Assembly (NCBI RefSeq): GCF_002078875.1
Contig: NC_034414.1
Coordinates: forward strand, 23,056,616-23,120,615
Direction: 5' to 3'
From: Numida meleagris
Lineage: Eukaryota > Chordata > Aves > Galliformes > Numididae
Length of the DNA stretch: 64,000 bases
This document shows positions 16,100 to 28,376 of the stretch, in pieces. The position numbers were made by a program, and so were the translations under genes. Below the pieces are notes generated by a model that saw only the letters and a list, made by a program, of their open reading frames with translations, did not search any database and had not been told where the DNA came from. Numbering within the stretch: the first letter of the stretch is position 1; every line of letters starts with the position of its first letter.

Positions 16100-16977
16100 G
16101 TTCCAAATTACCAAGCTGAATGGCGCAGTTGACACGCTAGAGGAAAGGGATGCTATCCAGAGGGACCTAGACAGGCTCAAGAGGTGGGGCCATGACAATC
16201 TCATGAAGTTCAGCAAGGCCAAGTGCAAGGTCCTACATCTGAGACGGGGCAATCTCAATCACAGATACAGGTTGGGCAGAGAATGGCTTAAGAGCAGCCC
16301 CACAGAGAAGGATTTGGGAGCGTTGATTGATAGGAGATCCTACATGAGCTGGCAATGTACACTTGCAGCCCAGAAGGTCAACTGCACCCTGAGTTGCATA
16401 AAGTCAAGTGTGACCAGCAGGTCAAGGGAGGTGATTCTGCCTCTCTACTCTGTTCTTGTGAGACCCCACCTGGAGTACTGCATCCAGTTCCGGAGCCCCC
16501 AACACAAGGAGGACATCGAGCTGTTGGAGTAGGTCCAGAGGAGGGCCACAAAGATGATCAGAGAGCTAGAACACCCGCCCTATGAAGGCAGGCTAAGAGC
16601 ACTTGGGATCTCCAGCCTGGAGAAGAGAAGGCTTATAGCAGCCCTCCAGTAACTGAAAGGGGCTTTCAGGAAAGCTGGAGAGGGACTTTTTATAAGGGCA
16701 CGTAGCAACAGGATGAGGGGAAATGGTTTTAAACTGGAAGAGGGTAGATTTTAGATATTAGGAAGAAATTCTTTACTGTGAGGGTAGTGAAACACTGGAA
16801 CAGGTTGCCCAGTGAGGTTGTGAATGCCCCCTCCCTGGTAGGATTCAAGGGCAGGCTGGATGGGCCTTTCAGCAACCTGGTCTAGAGGGAGGCGTCCCTG
16901 CCTATAGCAGGGGATTGGAACTTGATGATCTTAAAGGTCCCTTCCAACCCAAACCATTCTATGATTCTGTGATTTGA
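16100..16977 (+). mobile_element. CR1 LINE fragment with C-terminal ORF2 remnant
   Basis: This is the longest readable CR1 piece here. An open stretch at 16062-16532 encodes the end of the CR1 ORF2 protein, with [62 protein letters not shown] and [19 protein letters not shown] in the usual order. A stop (GAGTAG) ends it where related elements continue, so it is dead. The non-coding tail follows (GGTTGCCCAGTGAGGTTG ... GATGATCTTAAAGGTCCC) and ends with ATTCTATGATTCTGTGATT. It is 5'-truncated, as most CR1 copies are. Confidence 0.93.
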
Positions 16978-18329
16978 TAGCAGGATTCATCTAATAACTT
17001 TCAGAGGACTACAATGCACAGTTTCAATATTTAGTGCAAAGAAGTATGTACTTCTTCGCATCCTTAGGTAAAGACAGATATGAAGATAAGGCTGTCAGAC
17101 AAAAATATAGATACCTTGCATGTTGGGCTTAATGAACTAGTAGTCATTGGTGTTACAAAGAAAGGAATAAGAAAATAACTCATCCTGGGAAGCAGGGACA
17201 TAAAAATATTCTGCCAAATACACACCACAATTCAAGATCCAACTGTTGTTACAGTTGAATGTGAGCTAGGGTATGTAAATACAGCAGTAGCATGTACAGA
17301 AGTGGTTTGGTCTCCATGATGGATCTCAGTAAGTTTGACATCATACTCTTTGCTCCAGTTTTGGCACACAGTTAAAAAGGCACATCAGGAATCAATGGCC
17401 TGAAGTCTAAGAAACCTAAAAGAAAATAACTCTGGAAGAGAACAGTTATTTCTGAGTTAACTACTGAAACAAACTGCCTAGGGATGTGCTAGCTTATCTG
17501 TTTGTTGACTATTTAACTGAAGATCTGAGGTCTTTCAGAAAATTCTGCTTTAGCCAAGCACAACTTTTACTTCAGTCAAACATATACCATTGTACCCAGC
17601 AGAGAAATAATCGGATGAAATGTAATGACCTATTTTATATAGACAGTAACTCCAGATAATTGAATGGTCCCTTCTCACTTTAAGCACCAATCTGTGACAT
17701 TTTAGTGTTTAATTTTGTAATTTAATCTTTCAAATCAACTGAAGTCTTTGCCCACATTAATAATCAAAGTCATTATTTTTAAACTATTAGTTTAAATATT
17801 ATTTTACATGACTTCCAAAAGTTTCTTACCAGGTTTTCCTTCTACTACAGTAATATTTTCAAAGGCTCATGCTTTACTACTGATGTTCAAACATGCAGGT
17901 CTCTCAGCTTTTTGGGGAGAGATACTTGTTTAAAGTAGTATATTTAATTAACTCCAAAACTTTCTTCTGACTGTCTACTAACAAGACAGAAATTGCCACT
18001 GTAATCCTGTTGGGAAGATAACATTTTAAATATAATAGGTTTACAAAGACTTCACTGAATTTGTAACACTTGCTGAATTAATTTTGTTGAGAATGAACAA
18101 AACTCATAGTGAATGTGCTAGTATAATACAAGCAGCATACAATATGGAGGCTGGAATATCAACAACATAATGAAAACTTCAATAATGGTAATTTCTGATA
18201 TACTCCCCCCTTAAGCTTTTAAGTAGGGGAAAAAGATGACTTCAGAATGATAATTAGTCCTGAAATAAAGATCTTACATAATTTTAAATTGATTACAATT
18301 ATACAATAACCTAATGATCAACATAACTT

Positions 18330-18843
18330 ATGACACCGTAATTTGGATTTCTGATGAAAATAGCAGTGGTAACTTACTGATGTTTCAGTTGTTACAGAGT
18401 AGTGCTTACACAGAGTTAAAGACTTTTTTACTTGTGTATCCCCAGCTTTCTCGATGGCGGGGCAGCACAAGGAGCTGGGAGGGGACACAGCCAGGACAGC
18501 TGAGCCAGACTCAAAGACATATTCCATACCATATGGAGTCAGCAATAAAAGTTGGGGTGAAGAAGGGAGGATGTTCAAAGTGATAATGTTTGTCTTTCCA
18601 GGAAACTGCTACATGTGCTGAGACTGATTTTCCTCCAAGTGTCTGAACATCAGACAGGAAGTAGCGAATTCATTCCTTGCTTCACTTCGCTTGCATGCAC
18701 AGCTTTTGCTTTACCTAGTAAACTGTCTTCTCTCAATCCACAAATTCTTACGTTTTTATCTTTCCAATTCTCTCCATTCCACCTTGGCAGAGTGAGCAAG
18801 GGGCTGTGTGGCACTGACATGCCTGCTGGGGTTAAACCACAAC
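18330..18843 (-). mobile_element. Solo LTR of an avian endogenous retrovirus
   Basis: Read on the minus strand, the block begins TGTTGTGGTTTAACCCCAGC, with the TG start and 'tggtttaacccagc' opening of a very common bird LTR. It continues with CAGTGCCACACAGCC, a GAGAGAATTGGAAAGATAAAA block, GACAGTTTACTAGGTAAAGC, CCATATGGTATGGAATATG, CAGCTGTCCTGGCTGTGTCC, and AACTCTGTGTAAGCACTAC. No gag, pol or env sequence flanks it, so it is a solo LTR, and its 3' end appears eroded near 18330. It lies in the same orientation as FUT8, inside an intron. I cannot name the family. Frames inside it are not genes. Confidence 0.82.
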
Positions 18844-19128
18844 AGCATACATGCACATACATAGATGCAAGTGAAAAGCAACAACTGGCATCTGAGGCCC
18901 AGGTCTTTCAATTAAAAAGCAAAGTTAAAGAGTCACCTTGTAAGCTGTAGTAACAAACCGAATGTATAATTCACACCTCATTAAATAAAATTATTTTTGT
19001 TTTCATGCTTCAGAAATGCTATTTTAGCCCAAATACCAGTAATTTATCCAAATAAGTGTTTAAGCAGTACATCAATATTTCACTTAAATCAATCCACAGT
19101 CCTTCCAATATAAATGCAAGAGCAACTA

Positions 19129-19422
<294 letters not shown>

Positions 19423-19538
19423 CATCTCCTGTCTGCTTCTTATAGTTCTCTATCTGTTCTTTGGCCTTTAAAAGTTGCTCCTCTAAAGCATGCATTTTTC
19501 CTGCAGCTGGTCCCTGATCAATGGGTCCATCTGGTATC
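19423..19538 (-). CDS. FUT8: FUT8 second coding exon (residues 69-106 plus split codons): stem coiled coil
   Basis: This 116-bp exon continues the lumenal stem. It reads [11 protein letters not shown], then [19 protein letters not shown], and closely follows human FUT8 ([11 protein letters not shown]...). The charged, leucine-spaced helix belongs to the N-terminal coiled coil seen in the human FUT8 crystal structure and thought to support dimerisation. The acceptor is tatatcctag|GATACC with AG at 19540-19539, and the first base completes Arg68. The exon ends GGAGATG|GTTAGT with the donor GT at 19422-19421, and the last G opens the split codon for Gly107. Most of the divergence from mammals in this part of the protein falls here (AAGKMH for AIGRVR, TGD for TRN), as expected of a structural stem. 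It is too short to stand out as an ORF and was found by homology and splice-phase matching. Confidence 0.93.
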
Positions 19539-20065
19539 CTAGGATATACAAAACAAAGAAATATGATTTGTAAACAAGTGATATTCACAAAATTATGTGT
19601 GATAACAATTCAGCTCTCCTCTCGCTTTTGTTCCATGTTGGCTTGCTGTTTTCAGCTTTTATTTTTCTTTTTAACTAGAAGAAATTAAATACATTAACAA
19701 AGATTTTAAAACCTCAAAGCAGCATATAGATTCAACCTAGCATTAATCTATGCTCCTTACAAGACTTTCCCTCAAAGAGGAAACCAATCCGAGGCCCTCC
19801 TTAAGAAAGCAGTATTTGCAGCAGCTTAACTCTTTTTCTGATAGGAATAACCAGTGACATTTGCTGTATGGACAGACACACAAGCAAAGGCTAATTCAGG
19901 GATGTGCCTTCAAAGATTCAAGTTCTCACTACTTTTTTTTTTTTTTAAACACAAAGTACATTCAGATCTTGAACACTGGCTGCATATTTCTAGAGAACCA
20001 GGGCTCCAGCACAGCAACTCCACTTTTCAATTAATTGTCCTACATATACACATATATACACACAC

Positions 20066-20068
<3 letters not shown>

Positions 20069-20102
<34 letters not shown>
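20069..20102. repeat. T34 homopolymer tract
   Basis: An uninterrupted run of 34 T follows an (ATAC)/(CA)-type stretch, ACATATACACATATATACACACACC. On the minus (gene) strand it is poly-A, but no retroposed body or target duplication is obvious. Confidence 0.9.
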
Positions 20103-20108
<6 letters not shown>

Positions 20109-22984
20109 CAGCACAAGATCCTAGCTTCTTAAATGCACCAGTTAGAAAATTTTTCATGACAACCGCAGTTATCCAATTGTTAGTGACCTAAAACAATACT
20201 AGCATATGTGACATCCATTTGTGAAATCTCTGGTATGTAAGCACAAGAGAAGTTTGGAAATACAGAACGTGAAAGCCCTGAGTCACACATCAGCCCCTGG
20301 AGTATTATAGAGGTTTGCTTATCATCTCAAATTGAATCAACAAATTAACAAACTGAAACTGTTAAAGAATAGAAATGAGATGATATCTTTTATTTGCTTC
20401 ATGAATTAAAAATTAAGGGAGGGAAAATAAAAACCTCTTTTAATTATGCAGAAATGAAGGTGGATCTGGGCATTAAAAAAATTATTCCATTTTTTTTAAA
20501 GACTTTCGTAAAAGATGACCCTGAATAGGAAAAGAAGGAAAGTCCCTAAAACAATAAAGAACACAATTGTTGAGAACACAAAGATGATTCTTCATCATCT
20601 CCAAATAGCATATGATCATAAACAGAAAAAAAGATACTCTCTCCACACATACATGCATGGTTTCAAGACAATGAGGGAAGGTCTTTCGCCAAACCAATGT
20701 TTCTTGCATAGAGAAAACGGAGGCTAGAGGGAGTATCACCACCCTAAAACTGAAATTAGATCTCAGTAGGACGTTTAGAAGGCTGTCATTAACTTCAATG
20801 TCTCTCAGATCCAGATAATGAAATAGTAACATAGATCTAGGAAATGATAAAGTCCATTTTCACCTAAACATTTGAAAGGAATAAATACCTAATACGTGCA
20901 TGAGAAAGGTGTTACACAAAGCATAGCATTAAGACTCTCCCCTGTCATCCCCCCCCAGCAAGGGAAGAGAAAAGTATAAAAGAATGCTACGTAACCTGAT
21001 GGAAATTTAGTAAAAAATTCTGAAGTCTTAAAACTCCATATTAGAAGCAATTTAGGGATAATTAAAGTACCATGAGATATTTCTGTGTTTTAAAACTCTT
21101 ACCGTTCATTCTACCATGGTAAATAGAAAGGAGTAATCAATAACTGCTCATTTGTCTTGTTGTGCACTGAGGGAGCAAGCATAACAAAACTATAGCAAGT
21201 ATTCTAAGCTTAAACGTGCGTACTCACAAAATATACTCCTCCTGTATAAACAAGCAAAGACCACATATTCATGAATTTGATTCTACTACAAATACAAAGT
21301 ACAATACCGTACTAACACATGGTACTACCATGCACAAGCCAACCTTAAAAAAAAAAATCATACTGAAACATATCTAGGTCCTGCAGCAGGTTTTATATCC
21401 ACAAGATTGACACCTGTTTGTAATCCATCTGTTTGGTCTCACAATTTTGATTGTGACAGGAGAACTCACCACAAAATTACTGTAAATTTTCAAGGAAAAA
21501 TGGAATGGCTTATTATGTATAAGTCACATTCCCTAAAGTAGAACTAGTGAAGTAAGGTATGTGATACAGAATTGTTATCGCTGGGAAGCTTCAGACAGCC
21601 TACAAATCCTCCAAACAAAGTCAGTCTGCTAAAGTAGCAATAAAATCCTACAGAAGGATGGATCATATGAATGAAGCACAATAACTGTTATCATCTGATA
21701 CAATCAAGATTTCCAAAAAGAAAAGTATATGCCATTTAAAACTGAACTTGCTCTGACATACTGCAATGAAAATGCTTAGAGTACTTATATTGCTAGATAA
21801 AAAAAACCTAGGACAGAGGTAGGAAGGGATTATCCTAAACTAGTTCATTGGATTTTTAAAAATTACATCACTTTAGGACAAAACAAATAAATTTTTTTTC
21901 CTTAATCTGTTACTTGGAATTACTGTCTTCCTCCAGTCTCAGAATTAAGGAAAAGGTTCTTGTCAGCAATCAGCACAGCTTTCCTGTTAATGCCTTCTAC
22001 AAGTATATCCCTCAGTTGGAGATAAGGCAACATTTGAGGGAAAAGTGTTTGCAGTCCTTATCTACATTCATGATATCCATTCAGATAATTTTCAGTGCAG
22101 ACAATCCTATGAATAACACATACTTATTTATAAGAATTCTCAATGATAAACATATACATAAGTTTCCATACCAAAATGAGTCCTGACAGCTGACTTGCTC
22201 CTTAAAATTTGAGAATTGAATTTAAAGCAAGTTTATCTGAATTATGATGATTCATATAAGCCATAATGGAAGTGTCAGCAAGCATCTAGCACATAACCTC
22301 CATTTATTGCTATAATAACACCGTAAATTAAGTTATAAATACAAAGTAAATAGATTCATAACCCATTCACACAGTCAGCCATGATAATACATCAAATTGT
22401 AGTTTAATTTTAAGCATTTTCCTCAGTACTTACAAGTCATGATTTCTACAAGCTGTTTCTTACCGGTTTCACATAAATATAACTTTTACATAATAAACTC
22501 ATAGACATATTATTGTAAAACTTTAAACATCAGGGAGATTAGGTTATACAGATAAGCAGCTTCTGCTTTGTCTCTTCTTTAATAAATCCAGCTGCACTCC
22601 AGTACAAAAGAGAATTATGTGTAAACCCCACCACACATATCACTGAGGCGATTCTTACATCATCTTCTTGTAATATGAAGGCACAGTGGTAAATTAACCA
22701 TCTATAACCTGAATCTCTGAAAGCAAAAAGAAGCACTCAAAAATTTAATGTAGAGACATTCAATTTAACTGCCATATTTTGTAAAATATTATAAACAAAT
22801 TTGAACAAAAAATTATAAAAATACGCTAATATTTTCCTATTTCTAATGTATTTAGAAGCTTACAATAATTAATTACCAAAAGGAAAAATATAAGATGTCA
22901 AAAGCTCACACAAATATTGTAAGGATAGGCAGCAGCAGACACAGTTGCTTTGAAGCAGTTTCAGACAATACAAAAAAGGTAGCT

Positions 22985-23215
22985 ATCACAATTCGGTAAC
23001 GAAGAAGGAACAACATACCCCTTTCTGAGGATCACAGCTCACCAGAAGCTCCCTCAGGAGGGAATCTCCAAGCAGAAATCCTCCCCTTTCAGTTGCCAAT
23101 CCTTAAATGAGGTAAGGGAGCTGAATTGTTTGCACCTGTGCTCCCAGGGCTGGCTCCACCCCTTTACCAGGTGCTCCATCACAGGTTCAGGCCATGACCT
23201 AACGGCTCCCATACA
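22985..23215. repeat. Unassigned GC-richer block, possible repeat or LTR piece
   Basis: The block stands out from the AT-rich intron around it: CTCACCAGAAGCTCCCTCAGGAGG, then CACCTGTGCTCCCAGGGCTGGCTCC, then CATGACCTAACGGCTCCC. It contains no convincing protein frame. Its look and length fit a fragment of an interspersed repeat, but I do not recognise the family. Confidence 0.35.
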
Positions 23216-25833
23216 AATATTTTCTCATTTTCTCATTTGCAGCTTTCTGAGCTCTTTGCACAGTACTGGAAGGTTTACAAATAATGTAATCTACATTAGA
23301 ATTGTCTTTTCTTTATTGATTATTAGTGACTACAAACAAACAGACAGAAGGAATTTAAGTTGTTACTTCACACTTCTCAGATAAAACCTCCCTGGTAAAT
23401 AAAACTGAAAGAAATATTAATGGTTATCTCCCGTGAGAAGAATCCCTAACAATTAAAATCAAAAGTGCTTATTTATATCCACTGAAGATGTGCCCCTTAA
23501 TTCATTATTGAATTAAAAAAAAAACAATAAAGAGCAGAAATTCACAGCATATACCTGAATGACTTTCTTCCTCACACCTTGGCCCTGTGAGATCATCTCA
23601 GCCTTGAATCTGCGACACTTAAATGCATCTAATAGAAAATAATATTTTAAAATAATATTTTAAATTGCATGAAAAATGTTTTTTTGCATCCAATTCCCTT
23701 TCAACACTTAATAGGTTATACAGGCTTAGTGTGACCAGAAACTGCCCAGAAAAATTGACAGAAGTACTCTAATTGATTTGCATATGATTAATTGATCCTG
23801 AGGTTGGATTCTTTTCCAGCCTCAGCTCCAACTGCATTAAAGCAATTATAGTGCTCTTCCAAAATGAAAATACTATCTCTTTGCTCCGAAGCTACTCTCA
23901 GAAATACAAAAATAATGTCTAGAATTACTGGTTCTTAGTTTTATTTGTTTGATTACATTTTGCCCTTTTTCACTCCTGTTCCACTTTGTAACACTTGATC
24001 CCATTCAAATAAGAAATAGGTTATTGTATTTATTTTAAAAATTGCAGGTTCTACAATATGTAATATTTAGCGATCTTTAGGGAATAGATATATATCCTTA
24101 AATATAAATGAAGTGTGACATATTAGTAATGTGAACATAATATGAACACATTATCTGAACAAGATTATCTGTCTCCCTGAAGAGAATTCTGGAAACGATG
24201 GTTCCTATACTGTCATGCAAATATGCCAGGAAAGGATGCCACTAACAATAAAAGACAAAAATGTGAACATCTTCCCAGCAACTTACAAAGGAGTACATGA
24301 ATACTACGATCCATTAATATATTTTAAAATTAAGTCTAGGGAACAGATGACAGCATACAAACAACTTTTCCACCTTCCATTTACAAAACTCAGAAATTGT
24401 AAAAATAACCATTTTAAGCTCCCCTCCTCCTAAAGGCCTTACATCATCTATATGCAACAATGACAGCTTTCAGCAATCATATCATAAACGTACTAGTAAA
24501 TTCAAACTTTAGGCAAAACTGCAATGCAGGCTAACAATGAAACATTATGCAATATTTTGATTTATTATACATTCTAGCATGTCTTCTGTAAGTAATAACA
24601 AAAACTGTAGTAAAGGTTTCTCTTTGTTGCAAGACCTACAACATCTATAATGCGTTCTTGAAAGAGCTCTTTCAATTCTACTGGAAATAGAACAGTAAAA
24701 TGTATAAAAGAACTTCATGTTATTACTATTTTGTACAAATGAAATGTAGGCTACTTCTACAATAAACCCAGATTTGCTCACACCAATATTGTTTATAAAT
24801 ATGTAAGGATTATGGTAATTCTCCAAAACTCCTTGTACAACAATAGTCACGTACATAATTTCTAAAGCTCAGGCAATACGAAACACCTTTAATTTCATTA
24901 CTCTTTTGCAACACCAGCATAGATCCAGGTCTCTTTACTGCCCACAAGTAAAGTTTTCACAGGGGTTCATACTGACAAAAGAAAAAACTAGTCACTTCTC
25001 ACCTATTCTCACTATTTCATGGTCAAGGTACATATTTAAAAGGAAAAAAAAAAGTATCTCACTAAAACTCACAAAAATGTTATAAAAATATGAACCATTC
25101 TTAAACAATATGGGCAATAAGTTACAGACATAAAAATGTTAAGAACATGATGTTCTTTGTGAAATCAAACACGCATATTTAGAAAAACAAAACAAAACCA
25201 AGACTTCTCACTGCTCTAAACCCTAGTTCTACTCCACAAGCACTCCACACACCCTATACAGAAGAAAAGCAACCATGGGTTAAATGTGTTTTTGTGTTTT
25301 AAGTATCATAAAGAAAAAAGGGCTAAACAAACTTTTGTCATAGATATGACATGTAACAGCTCTTATGTGCTTTTTTTTTTGCATATGTGCATATTTAAGC
25401 TGTTCATAGGGTCTGTTTTCTTGGTTTGGCTGATACATAAATTGGCAGCAATACAGCATTCAAATCTCAGAGTGCGAAGATCACTTCTTGTTGCCATATA
25501 CTTGGCTTCATGGACAACTAAATGTAACTAAGCACAGCGTGGCTCTTAGTTTCAACCATTCCAAATGATTGAGCTCTTCTATCAAGTGAAGATGAAGTCA
25601 AAGAAGCCACAAGAACCATCATGATGGGAAATACTGGGCAACCAAAATGTACCGTATTTAAATATATTTTACTATATAACTAAGGACTCCAAGCAATTAA
25701 AGATCAAATACCAGTTTTCCCTAACTTCAGAACAGAAATTGTTTCAGTGACTTCTAGCTACACAGTTCTTGTAATCATATCCACTTTCTGTTCCTTTCCT
25801 CCTTGCCGTACTATCTGATATTAATGGCACAGC

Positions 25834-25921
25834 TGAATGCTATGGTAGTTTTCTGCCATTCACAAAAAGCTTCTTTACTGAATGCTATGGTAGTTTTCTG
25901 CCATTCACAAAGCTTCTTTGC
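25834..25921. repeat. Tandem duplication, 45-bp unit
   Basis: TGAATGCTATGGTAGTTTTC and the 24 bases that follow occur twice, starting at 25834 and 25879. The copies differ mainly by two A bases (CACAAAAAGCTT against CACAAAGCTT), so the event is recent. Confidence 0.9.
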
Positions 25922-28105
25922 CCACTGAGATAAATTACGTTAACTTGGGCATCTTTTCCACCAACAAATTCTATCTAATTATGTCAAAATATGTTTACCA
26001 GTGAAGTTAATCAGATGTTTGTTTATTACTTCAGTTTTCCAGCTAGGCACTCCTGTTATGTTTAAATTCCCAGTGACTTTAAGCTGGAATTACTATTGAA
26101 ATGTGTTTAAATTCATGAGTATACTTAACCCTGTTTCATGACACAATATGTTCTACATCTAGAGCAACAGTAATTTTCTGGTTTATTTTCTGAAGTTGAG
26201 GTGATTTTGTTTCTTTGATACATGTTCACAGCAGCATGTGTCCTCTTGCAGAACACATACTGAAACCACTGATGGTTGGCTATCACCACATGTTAAGCAG
26301 CCATGCCACTATAAAACTAGGAACAGGCTATTTTAAAGCCAACACTTATTTTTACCACCACTTGCTCTATCTGGCAAACAAAGAAATGAGATACTGAAAT
26401 CCTTTATCACATTTATGATTAATAAATGATGATGGTTGAACAAGAAACATTTTCAAACATATTTGTGAATTTTCTACAAAATCATTGTGGATTTTGTCCA
26501 ACAGAAATAATGGAAAGCCTTTACAGTGTCTTACATTACTTCCCTCAGAATCTACTGCTCCACCAATTTCAGATCATTGCCTTCAAAAAACCATGTCTTC
26601 CAGTCCCAGGAACATGTATGTGAGCTGCTAAGCAAATGGGCCTTTAAAGTCATTTTAGATTTTCTTGTGCAAGAGTTCCAAATTCTTCTGTGGTTACATA
26701 AAACTACTAGGACAAAAGGTCTCAAATATCTCAGCATCATATCCATATAAAAGCTGAACCGAATCCAGTTATGATACTACTTTATCACTTAGTTTAATTC
26801 CAGAAATTTGCAGCAATTATCTGAAGTATAGAGAAGGAATGTTCTACTCTAACATACTTAGATTAGAAATAAACTAATAGCTTTATTGATACAAATCAGA
26901 GGAAACTATAATCTACATGTTACATAGACCAGGTGGTCCCACATACAGTCAGGAACTTATTTACAAAAAATAACCGCTGTTGACTTATTTTCTAATTAGC
27001 ACTTCAACCTTGTTATGGACCCTACATGATCAACTCTAGCAAAGTACAGTGTACCTCCTCAAGGCCTGTGGAATGTTGAGACTCTGCTTATAGGCTCCAG
27101 ATGTCCTGCTATCCAGGAAGAAAAAAAATTCCCAAGACAGAATGTTTGCTGACGAGCTTGAACTAATTGCTGAAGGCCCTGAATTTATTGCCAGCTATCA
27201 AGAGCACTTCTCACATGCCCTGGTGCCTGAATGAGATTGTGATGAGAAAGTAAATGAATTCAGATCACTTAGAGAGATTTTTTTTTAAATACCACCCTAA
27301 AATCTTGTACTGAGTTTTGCTCCTCTGGTTTCCTACAAAATCATATGAAGCCTCCACACTTGTCCCTGCAATTAAGTAGGGCTTTTAAGGTTGTGTGCAG
27401 TGACCTTCACCCAACCTAGATACAGTCTGAGTGTGACGACATCGTATCCTACCCTAACAAGTTCTTCCTTTACAAGTTTTTGGGAAAGTAATACAGAGAT
27501 ATCAGAAGAAATACCTATATCAAGAGCTCTCTGTCTGAAAAGGTAAAAGAAAACACATTGAACTGTAATAGTTCCAATTCATAATACAGGAAATAAATAG
27601 GAAAAAAGAAATGATCAAACAATTCTACAAGTACCATTACAGGTTTAGTAGTAAAGAAAAAGATTTGTGATAAGCAGTTCATCTTCAGCAAGTTCACATG
27701 CATCTTCAACAATCTGTACAAATCTTCACCATTTTAAAATGAAAGCTTTTCAAATGTGCACAGAAATGCACAAAAGTAACTAGCTTTTCTAATTGGTTTT
27801 AACATCACAACAATTGGAGCTGTTTGAAGTTGACAGTGAGGAGTCAGTCATGTACAGCACTCAGTTATAGTGGCAGCAGCACTCAGACATAATTAAATAA
27901 TAACTTTAAACTAAACCAAAACTAAATGTACAACATTATTTAACTTCTTTAAAAGTTTTAGCATGTTTTCAGTTGCAGCACTGACTCAAATACTTCTACA
28001 TTTTTACATATGTTAAATCTGAAGTTTAAAAAAAACTTAAAATCTAATTTTTTATTATTTTATACAATCATTTTCTGAATAATTTCAATTATTTTTAGAT
28101 CCTAC

Positions 28106-28308
28106 CTGAGCGATTCTGCCATCCGCCTTAAGTCTTCATTTTGTTGCTTTAAACGTTCAAGTTTAGCAAGTATCTTGGATAATTCGCGACTAGAATGATC
28201 TGGGTGCTCACTGTCTCGTACCAGGTGTCCACCAATATAGAAGAGTAAAGTTCCCCAAGCAAAGAGGATGAGCATAATCCAACGCCAGGAACCAGTCCAT
28301 GGCCGCAT
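28106..28308 (-). CDS. FUT8: FUT8 first coding exon (residues 1-67 and first 2 nt of codon 68): Golgi anchor and stem
   Basis: This exon starts alpha-(1,6)-fucosyltransferase, the Golgi enzyme that moves fucose from GDP-fucose to the innermost GlcNAc of N-glycans. The peptide begins [19 protein letters not shown] and matches mammalian FUT8 almost residue for residue. Residues 1-8 are the cytosolic tail, about 9-30 are one hydrophobic membrane segment (type II anchor), and about 39-67 form a heptad-rich helix ([17 protein letters not shown]) that starts the coiled-coil stem. The ATG at 28308-28306 has A at -3, and an in-frame TGA lies 18 nt upstream (28326-28324), which fixes the start. The exon ends CTCAG|GTAGGA with the donor GT at 28105-28104. 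Codon Arg68 is split after two bases. The exon is 203 bp. The clearest change from the human protein is SEHPDH for NDHPDH just after the membrane segment. Confidence 0.97.
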
Positions 28309-28376
28309 TTTCAGATGCTCAGTTCACTCCAGAACTGCTTCTGTTCACAAAGCAACACACATTTTAAGTCCTTAGC
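28309..28376 (-). other. FUT8: Probable 5'UTR part of the FUT8 start-codon exon
   Basis: On the minus strand upstream of the ATG is a convincing acceptor: gaaCTGACgttgtccacttctgtacag|GCTAAGG. It has a branch-like CTGAC about 20 nt before the AG (28378-28377), followed by a pyrimidine-leaning stretch. This would put the exon start at 28376 and leave a 68-nt leader here. A second, weaker acceptor (tttgtgaacag, exon from 28340) is possible. The leader contains an in-frame stop 18 nt before the ATG and a five-codon upstream ORF (28362-28345). The exact start is inferred from splice signals only. Confidence 0.5.

Larger units (their letters stand above)
19539..28105 (-). other. FUT8: FUT8 intron between coding exons 1 and 2
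   Basis: An 8567-bp phase 2 intron, donor GTAGGA and acceptor TATCCTAG. It includes a T34 tract (20069-20102), a GC-richer unassigned block (22985-23215) and a 45-bp tandem duplication (25834-25921). The remaining sequence, 20110-22980, 23220-25830 and 25925-28100, is AT-rich intron in which I can support no gene. Confidence 0.9.

Noticed and set aside
16062..16532. A 156-codon frame that looks like a real protein
   Set aside because: It is the end of CR1 ORF2, already covered by the CR1 entry, and not a host gene.
18314..18950. Several open frames on both strands
   Set aside because: They fall mostly inside or beside the avian LTR, and none resembles a retroviral or host protein.
20069..20102. 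Poly-T tract as the tail of a processed pseudogene
   Set aside because: No coding-like body, polyadenylation signal or target-site duplication could be found next to it.
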